Notes under the pieces: generated by a model
What the model saw: only the letters and a program-made list of their open reading frames with translations
Told to the model about the DNA's origin: nothing
Database searches by the model: none
In this document: one piece after another, positions 1 through 3,171 of the stretch
Position numbering within the stretch: the first letter of the stretch is position 1
Layout: the number at the start of each line of letters is the position of its first letter
Source: Opitutia bacterium UBA957
GTDB lineage: Bacteria > Verrucomicrobiota > Verrucomicrobiia > Opitutales > UBA953
Assembly: GCA_002293065.1 (NCBI GenBank)
Contig: DBCN01000128.1
Span: forward strand, 1-5,694
DNA length: 5,694 nucleotides
Direction of reading: 5' to 3'
Program-made: the position numbers and the translations under genes

Positions 1-20
1 GACAGCACCACGTGCTGTCC
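1..20. repeat. palindromic hairpin unit, left copy
   Basis: The arms GACAGCAC (1-8) and GTGCTGTC (12-19) form a perfect 8-bp inverted repeat around a CAC loop. The same arms occur at 283-303 with the complementary loop GTG, so the two copies are in opposite orientation. The copy touches the window edge and may be longer. It resembles a REP-like dispersed palindrome. Confidence 0.75.
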
Positions 21-157
21 TAACGAAAAGGGGAACCGGGGACCGGGGGGGATAGGCCGTGCAAAAGTGCCAATCGGCCGGCGGCCTGTGCAAAGGTGCA
101 AAGGTGAATACAGATTTCAGAGTACGGAGTACAGATTACGGATTTGAAAGGCATAAG
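21..157. repeat. intergenic low-complexity spacer with short direct repeats
   Basis: No gene is supported here. The stretch opens with G-runs at 30-33, 38-41 and 45-51. An 8-bp tandem unit GTGCAAAG is present twice (88-95 and 96-103) followed by GTG, and a related GTGCAAAAGTGC lies at 59-70. ACAGATT recurs at 110-116 and 131-137, a 21-bp period, and AGTAC at 121-125 and 128-132. This looks like decayed intergenic repeat material. Confidence 0.5.
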
Positions 158-160
158 GTG

Positions 161-303
161 GGGCGTGGCTTCGCCGCGCCCTCCTTCTCGCGGAGTGCAA
201 GGCGAAGCCTTGCCCCTACCGAGTTCGCCCGACGGCGAACTCCTAGGTTGGCACGCAGTGCCAAACCTACAAAAGGCAAGGAGGACAGCACGTGGTGCTG
301 TCC
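161..303. repeat. mosaic of consecutive short palindromes
   Basis: At least five hairpin units stand in a row. 161-169/173-181 is a 9-bp stem (GGGCGTGGC with GCCGCGCCC) with one wobble and a TTC loop. 197-203/207-213 is GCAAGGC with GCCTTGC and a GAA loop. 221-229/234-242 is GAGTTCGCC with GGCGAACTC and a CGAC loop. 244-254/258-269 is an 11-bp stem (TAGGTTGGCAC) with one bulged A. 283-291/295-303 is GGACAGCAC with GTGCTGTCC. A weaker 4-bp unit CTCC/GGAG lies at 181-195. CCCTACC follows some units (214-220, 302-308). The pattern resembles REP-like or MITE-like intergenic clusters. No coding role is supported. Confidence 0.8.
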
Positions 304-483
304 CTACCCTGCCGCCCGATACGGAGAGGGTGCGTCCACAATCAGGCAGCCATCTGGCGTGTCGGCGAAGATGGAGCCATCTGGGAAGACCGTGTAATGA
401 ATCCAGGAGAGGTGCGCATAAGACTGGAGACCCAGCGGCAAACTAGTCGGCGAATCAATGGAGGAGCGGTAGTGGTGGAGCAT
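304..483 (-). CDS. possible small hypothetical protein (59 aa)
   Basis: An ATG at 483-481 opens a 59-codon frame ending in TAG at 304. The predicted peptide has no signal peptide or membrane segment. Its centre (residues about 26-50) reads SWIHYTVFPDGSIFADTPDG, then CLIVDAPSP; this looks protein-like, with a repeated PDG and aromatic/aliphatic alternation that suggests short beta strands. About 69% of third codon positions are G or C, compatible with coding. There is no Shine-Dalgarno; the upstream strand is C-rich from the G-run repeat. The frame remains open upstream through the tRNA genes, which cannot be coding, so the start is uncertain. It could be a real small gene, a gene-fragment remnant or chance. 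I do not recognise the family. Confidence 0.35.
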   Translation of the reverse strand: MLHHYRSSIDSPTSLPLGLQSYAHLSWIHYTVFPDGSIFADTPDGCLIVDAPSPYRAAG

Positions 484-486
484 AAA

Positions 487-534
487 GTTAGGGGATAGGG
501 GGTAGCGGTTAGGGGATAGGGGATGGGGGTTGGG
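487..534 (+). repeat. G-rich direct repeat with G-quadruplex potential
   Basis: GTTAGGGGATAGGGG occurs exactly twice, at 487-501 and 508-522 (21-bp period), and continues as ATGGGGGTTGGG. Six G-runs of at least three (491-494, 498-502, 512-515, 519-522, 525-529, 532-534) stand on the plus strand. The last four have loops of only 3, 2 and 2 bases, a strong intramolecular G-quadruplex pattern. The block lies six bases beyond the 3' end of the tRNA-Asp gene, where the minus-strand transcript would be C-rich. Confidence 0.75.
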
Positions 535-540
535 TAAAGT

Positions 541-615
541 TGGCGCCATCACCGGGAATTGAACCCGGGTCTTCTCCGTGACAGGGAGGTGTCTTGACCA
601 TTGGACCATGACGGC
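541..615 (-). tRNA. tRNA-Asp (GTC)
   Basis: The minus strand folds into a complete 75-nt cloverleaf that includes an encoded CCA. The acceptor GCCGUCA pairs with UGAUGGC (G4-U69 wobble). The D stem is GUCC/AGAC, the anticodon loop CUGUCAC carries GUC at 582-580, the T stem is CCGGG/CCCGG and the T loop UUCAAUU. The discriminator is G73, as usual for tRNA-Asp. The anticodon stem CCUCC/GGAGA has a C27-A43 mismatch, and the variable loop is four bases. It is the last of three same-strand tRNA genes, five bases after tRNA-Glu, so the three are probably co-transcribed and processed. Confidence 0.96.
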
Positions 616-620
616 AAAGT

Positions 621-695
621 TGGCGCCCCTACGAGGGATCGAACCCCGGCTACGCAGATGAAAGCCGCGTGTCCTAACCACTAGACGATGAGGGC
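621..695 (-). tRNA. tRNA-Glu (TTC)
   Basis: This is a complete 75-nt cloverleaf with encoded CCA. The D region contains UCGUCUAG, typical of bacterial tRNA-Glu. The anticodon loop CUUUCAU carries UUC at 662-660, the T loop is UUCGAUC, and the discriminator is G73. The acceptor stem GCCCUCA/UAGGGGC contains a U5-G68 wobble and a C6-A67 mismatch, which is unusual but leaves a closed cloverleaf. It lies between tRNA-Met/Ile2 and tRNA-Asp on the same strand. Confidence 0.96.
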
Positions 696-710
696 GAAAA
701 GAAAACGAGC

Positions 711-783
711 TGGGCCCTGTGGGATTCGAACCCACAGCCAACGGATTATGAGCCCGCTGCTCTGACCATTGAGCTAAGGGCCT
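711..783 (-). tRNA. tRNA with CAT anticodon (elongator Met, or Ile2)
   Basis: A 73-nt cloverleaf ends at discriminator A73 with no encoded CCA (the genome continues GCT), unlike its two neighbours. The anticodon loop CUCAUAA carries CAU at 750-748. The D stem GCUC/GAGC has C11-G24, and the anticodon stem GCGGG/UCCGU lacks three consecutive G-C pairs. This argues against initiator tRNA-fMet and leaves elongator Met or lysidine-modified Ile2. The acceptor AGGCCCU/AGGGCCC pairs at positions 2-7 but has an A1-C72 mismatch. C4-G69, C5-G68 and C6-G67 are compatible with Ile2 but do not decide it. It begins directly after the large structured RNA region. Confidence 0.9.
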
Positions 784-835
784 AGCCGGAAAGTGAAAGA
801 AGGGTTGAGACTACACCCTTCAGTGCTGACCTTTG

Positions 836-1009
836 GCCGGATTATCGCCGCCTGTGGGCTGCGGTTCCCGGCTGATCCACGTTCGCGGCTTGGGGCCTAC
901 GACGTATTCAGCGCGACTGCCTTTTTAAAGATGTGGCGGGTCATCTGTTGCGGTTCGCTACTCAAAACCGGTTCCTCCGTCTACCTTGCGGGCAGTTAGG
1001 CGGGCTAAC
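836..1009 (-). other. 3' domain hairpins of the structured RNA
   Basis: In transcription order: 1009-1005/999-995 is GTTAG paired with CTAAC. 995-991/985-981 is CTGCC with GGTAG, including one G-U pair. 970-966/955-951 is CGGTT with AACCG around a loop containing AGUAGCG. 946-942/933-929 is AGATG with CATCT. 872-868/840-836 (GCCGG/CCGGC) encloses the inner stem 864-861/851-848 (CCGC/GCGG). The neighbouring stems 1009-995 and 995-981 share one base, so one pair is exclusive. Confidence 0.55.
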
Positions 1010-1032
1010 GCCGACGTTCTCACCGGGTTCAA

Positions 1033-1217
1033 GATCGGTCGTCTTGTGGATTTCCGATCGCCGTGTTCACCGAAGTGCACGGCCTTAAGTCGCTTTCGCG
1101 AACCGCAGGCAACGGCTTTACGTTTTTTCCCGAAAAAGAATCTCTTCCCCACTCGAAGAAACGTTACCAACGGAGACGCGCGTTGCCCGCAGTTGGATGA
1201 TCTTTTGAACCACCCAA
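1033..1217 (-). other. central domain of the structured RNA, including a 10-bp enclosing helix
   Basis: 1217-1211/1199-1193 is TTGGGTG with CATCCAA (one G-U). A 10-bp helix, 1190-1181 with 1114-1105, encloses two further hairpins: 1159-1155/1147-1143 (TCTTC/GAAGA) and 1137-1133/1128-1124 (TTTTT/AAAAA). Next, 1101-1098/1093-1090 is TCGC-GAAA-GCGA, a GNRA tetraloop. Then 1083-1078 (GCCGTG) pairs with 1065-1060 (CACGGC) around a nested CAC-UUCG-GTG with a two-base AA bulge. It abuts directly on 1059-1054/1038-1033 (GATCGG/CCGATC), a geometry suited to coaxial stacking. Confidence 0.65.
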
Positions 1218-1272
1218 TGCTGCACGCCTCCTGCCTTGACCTGACGGCCCCGACGGAATCGTAAGCGCCCGT

Positions 1273-1485
1273 GCCGATGGTGTGACCCACCGGCCCGTTT
1301 GCTCTTGCTCTGCTCCGACGCTCTTGGCTTTCACCTCTCGTACGGCGGAACTTGGCTGGGGTCTCGATCTTGGAAGTTTTTCGTGCGCACCGTGGTCGGC
1401 GAAACCGTTACCGCCGCACTACGAAGTTTTCCTCGTGCGGCTTTGCGCGCCCTTCTTCTGACCTAGCTCAACCCGTAGGTTAAGC
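1273..1485 (-). other. middle hairpins and sarcin-ricin-like motif of the structured RNA
   Basis: 1485-1478/1473-1466 is an 8-bp stem, GCTTAACC with GGTTGAGC, capped by a UACG (UNCG-class) tetraloop. 1441-1435/1419-1413 (GCCGCAC/GTGCGGC) is perfect over 7 bp and continues, after a 3-nt bulge, into GAGG-AAAA-CTTC (1434-1423). 1416-1412/1401-1397 (CGGCG/CGCCG) overlaps the previous stem, so the two compete. GTACGAGAGG at 1343-1334 equals the core of the 23S sarcin-ricin loop. 1294-1291/1276-1273 (GCCG/CGGC) holds an inner GTG/CAC stem. GTGCGCAC at 1390-1383 is self-complementary. Confidence 0.6.
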
Positions 1486-1501
1486 ACACTGACCTGCCCT
1501 T

Positions 1502-1654
1502 GCTTAGCTGTCCGACCTCGCGATCGGCGCAGGCCCGTTGGGGGCGACTGCTTTCCTCACCTTGCGGTGATGTATCTTAAGGACCCTAAGCGGCCCGTCT
1601 TTGGCGTCCGACCCGAGCGAACTCGAACCGGACTATGTAAAAGGAACAGGCCCC
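1502..1654 (-). other. 5' domain hairpins of the structured RNA
   Basis: 1631-1622/1617-1608 is a 10-bp stem, CCGGTTCGAG with CTCGGGTCGG, with three wobbles that are all G-U on the minus strand, closed by a UUCG loop. 1591-1586/1507-1502 (GCTTAG/CTAAGC) encloses a three-hairpin junction: 1570-1566/1561-1557 (TCACC-GCAA-GGTGA, a GNRA loop), 1545-1542/1536-1533 (GCCC/GGGC) and CCGA/TCGG near 1526-1510. GGGGCCTGT at 1654-1646 can pair with 900-892 and close the whole domain, although a match of that length is weak evidence. Confidence 0.55.
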
Positions 1655-1659
1655 GAGAA

Positions 1660-1740
1660 CTATTACCTAACACCCTACTGTAAATACTTATTTATGTTAA
1701 CAGTTATAAGTCATTGATAATCAAAGGATATATTTATGCT
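1660..1740 (-). promoter_or_regulatory. AT-rich promoter region with inverted repeat
   Basis: This patch is far richer in A+T than its flanks. On the minus strand TATAAC (1708-1703) matches the sigma-70 -10 box at five of six positions, but no good -35 lies 16-18 bp upstream. TTGATT (1724-1719) with TAACAT (1699-1694) is an alternative with a 19-bp spacer. ACTGTTAA and TTTACAGT (1704-1697 and 1684-1677) form an 8-bp inverted repeat with one mismatch, placed like an operator at the expected transcription start. It probably drives the large RNA and perhaps the tRNAs. Confidence 0.4.
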
Positions 1741-1795
1741 AAAGGAAGACCGTCTATCCTCAGGAAAGATCTCCGAGACCAGCCTAGGGCTATAA

Positions 1796-2881
1796 TCACC
1801 GCTCCACTGGAGCGGGGCCGATCGAACCCGCACGCTCCCAGCCCTGCGCCAAGGACCGATGCAGAATCCCGTGATCGATGGCATCGTGTTCCAACCAATG
1901 CATGAACTGCGCGGAGAGAGCCTCCGGCGAATAGACCATATGGCCCGCAAGCGGAGGCGCGAATTCCCGCGCTTCTTCGTGGCAGATCAAAACAACCACC
2001 GAAATATCACGCGGAATCTCCAAGCCCTTCTTCGCGAAATAGGTGATGGCGTAGAGGAAGTCGCCCCACTGCGGGAACACGATCGCCGTCGCACCACGGC
2101 GCCGGGCGCTGTCCAGGCATTGCTCCATGCAGGCATGCGTTGCCGAATCCCTGCAGTGCTTCACCTCGACGGTGAAGCCTTGCTCCTGTGCCTCACGACA
2201 AGCCGCAAAAACGCTGTCGTCCGGCTTCAGTTTCCGCCCCAAGAAAGGTACGAAACAGTGCCGATGACCGAAGGTGGCAAGTTCCTGCACGGCCCGTGAG
2301 AGCAAGGGGCCGTAGTGATGCCCGAACCGCTGGACCCGCTTGGAGCGAAGGGCGCCATATAAACATCCCTGCTTGAGGGAGGTGCGCGCCAACACCGCGT
2401 CGGTGACCTTGCTCGGCTGAATCGTGATGCAATGGCTAGGGTCGTAGCGCGTGACGGCGGCATTGACCCGTTTGCGCAAGGCGACGCCTTCGGCATCGGA
2501 GACATCCAGGATGGTACAGGCGTAGCCGCGCTCCTTGGTCTGCTCCTGCAGCAACTGCAAAGCGACGCTGAAGGGCGGCCGCATTCTTTTGAGGGATTGC
2601 TCCGAGAACACCAACAAACGACGGGCGTTGGGCGAAAGTTTCCGCGGCTTGGCTTCCGCCGCCACGCCCGGACGACGATTGCCGCCGCGGCCAACCAGAA
2701 TCTTTCGATCCAAAAGCAAGGCAATGGCCTTTTGAACCGTGGGCAGACTGACGCCATGCGAATGGGCCAGGTCGCGCCCGGAGGGGATCAGGCCCGTCCA
2801 AGACTCCTCCCGGATCCGGACTTCCAGCGCATCCGCCAGGAGCTCGAATACTTTCTTTTTCTTGAAAGGGGTAACGCCCAT
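1796..2881 (-). CDS. GntR-type winged-helix regulator with LacI/PBP-like sensor domain
   Basis: This is a cytoplasmic DNA-binding repressor-type protein of 361 residues. Residues about 11-73 form a GntR-family winged helix, shown by IPSGRDLAHSHGVSLPTVQK followed by AIALLLDRKILVGRGG, matching the helix-turn-helix plus wing consensus. Residues about 88-340 resemble the type-I periplasmic-binding fold of LacI/GalR regulators: DHYGP-like HHYGPLLSRAVQELATFGHR near 188-207 and GLEIPRDISVVVL near 286-298. This two-part design is known from AraR-type sugar regulators and is frequent in Verrucomicrobiota. The ligand cannot be read from the sequence, but sugars are usual for the family. A TTG at 2890 would add three residues and lies 8 bp after AAAAGG, so it is a real alternative start. 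The gene has its own upstream region, separated from the secretion operon by a terminator, and its target may be itself or distant genes. Confidence 0.9.
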   Translation of the reverse strand: MGVTPFKKKKVFELLADALEVRIREESWTGLIPSGRDLAHSHGVSLPTVQKAIALLLDRKILVGRGGNRRPGVAAEAKPRKLSPNARRLLVFSEQSLKRMRPPFSVALQLLQEQTKERGYACTILDVSDAEGVALRKRVNAAVTRYDPSHCITIQPSKVTDAVLARTSLKQGCLYGALRSKRVQRFGHHYGPLLSRAVQELATFGHRHCFVPFLGRKLKPDDSVFAACREAQEQGFTVEVKHCRDSATHACMEQCLDSARRRGATAIVFPQWGDFLYAITYFAKKGLEIPRDISVVVLICHEEAREFAPPLAGHMVYSPEALSAQFMHWLEHDAIDHGILHRSLAQGWERAGSIGPAPVER

Positions 2882-2920
2882 GTCGGCCAAGTGACTAACC
2901 TTTTACCCATTAAAGTGACA

Positions 2921-2956
2921 AAGGCTATCGAGATTATGACCCGTAGCCTTAGTCAA
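2921..2956 (-). promoter_or_regulatory. putative promoter and operator of the regulator gene
   Basis: On the minus strand TTGACT (2956-2951) resembles a -35 box and TAATCT (2936-2931) a -10 box, but the 14-bp spacer is short. AAGGCTA (2921-2927) and TAGCCTT (2944-2950) form a perfect 7-bp inverted repeat that brackets the -10 candidate, as an autoregulatory operator could. GTGAC is repeated at 2891-2895 and 2915-2919, and GACTAA/TTAGTC (2893-2898, 2949-2954) adds an outer inverted pair. Confidence 0.3.
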
Positions 2957-3013
2957 AATTGACCAACACCCCCTCCAGGCCCGCGTCATCTCTGCGGAAT
3001 AACACCCAGCGTA

Positions 3014-3028
3014 AAGTTTCGGAAACTT
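3014..3028. promoter_or_regulatory. 15-bp palindrome, possible operator
   Basis: AAGTTTC and GAAACTT form a perfect 7-bp inverted repeat around a single G. It lies about 130 bp upstream of the regulator gene and 85 bp beyond the secretion-operon terminator. Odd-centred palindromes of this size suit a dimeric regulator, but no T-run follows, so it is not a terminator. The rest of 2957-3112 shows nothing I can name. Confidence 0.35.
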
Positions 3029-3112
3029 CACGATGCCATGTAGGTGTCAGGTCCCAGCACTTAAGCGACGCGAAGCCGCCGATGAAGCCGGCACCAACCG
3101 ATGAATCACCCC

Positions 3113-3143
3113 ATAAAAAGGCCCTGTCCATCGGACAGGGCCT
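3113..3143 (-). terminator. intrinsic terminator of the tpsA-tpsB operon
   Basis: The stem AGGCCCTGTCC (3143-3133) pairs perfectly with GGACAGGGCCT (3129-3119) over 11 bp around a 3-nt loop. It is followed on the minus strand by a run of T ending at 3115. It begins 28 bp after the tpsB stop codon and separates that operon from the regulator. Confidence 0.92.
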
Positions 3144-3171
3144 GATTTCATCAGTTCGAGGTTTTCCTGCC

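Larger units (their letters stand above)
788..1696 (-). ncRNA. large highly structured RNA, GOLLD/ROOL-like candidate
   Basis: About 900 bp hold no convincing protein gene, yet the minus strand folds into a dense series of hairpins, several closed by stable RNA tetraloops (UUCG at 1068-1077 and 1618-1621, UACG at 1474-1477, GCAA at 1562-1565, GAAA at 1094-1097). Eight wobble pairs in six of these stems are G-U on the minus strand and A-C on the plus strand, which fixes the transcribed strand. A 7-bp hairpin (821-799) followed by a T-rich stretch closes the 3' side. The AT-rich patch at 1660-1740 is the likely promoter, so the 5' end near 1696 is an estimate. The known RNAs of this size that sit beside tRNA genes are GOLLD (about 800 nt) and ROOL (about 600 nt), mostly of phages and prophages. 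Length and context favour a GOLLD-like RNA or an undescribed class. RNase P, tmRNA and rRNA hallmarks are absent. Being a structured RNA is well supported; the family is not. Confidence 0.72.

Noticed and set aside
161..303. CRISPR array
   Set aside because: The palindromic units differ from each other in sequence and length, and there are no regular spacers.
484..741. Upstream extension of the 59-residue frame
   Set aside because: It runs through all or part of three tRNA genes and the G-rich repeat, so it cannot be part of a real protein.
711..783. Initiator tRNA-fMet because of the A1-C72 mismatch
   Set aside because: The D stem has C11-G24 and the anticodon stem lacks three successive G-C pairs, both unlike bacterial initiators, and the usual mismatch is C1-A72.
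958..1290. Minus-strand 110-residue frame and the plus-strand 92-residue frame at 986-1264
   Set aside because: Both lie within the structured RNA region, have unnatural Arg-rich or mixed composition with no recognisable motif, and their limits cut across the hairpins. They are best explained as chance frames.
1608..1631. tRNA pseudogene suggested by GGTTCGAG
   Set aside because: The flanks do not form a T stem around it. The sequence instead forms a 10-bp hairpin with a UUCG loop.
788..1696. RNase P RNA, tmRNA or rRNA fragment
   Set aside because: I looked for RNase P conserved segments (GAGGAAAGUCC, AGAUGAAUGACUG), a tmRNA tRNA-like 3' end with CCA, and universal 16S/23S stretches. Only a partial GAGGAAAG (near 1553-1560) and the ten-base sarcin-ricin core were found, without the rest.
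1741..1795. Intrinsic terminator after the regulator gene
   Set aside because: Only weak interrupted stems with short T-runs are present (for example AGA/TCT near 1748-1756); none is convincing.
2949..3062. Protein remnant after the operon terminator (open minus frame ending in LVNFD)
   Set aside because: The stretch has no start codon of its own after the terminator and no recognisable domain. It includes the 15-bp palindrome and looks intergenic, although a decayed mobile-element end cannot be excluded.
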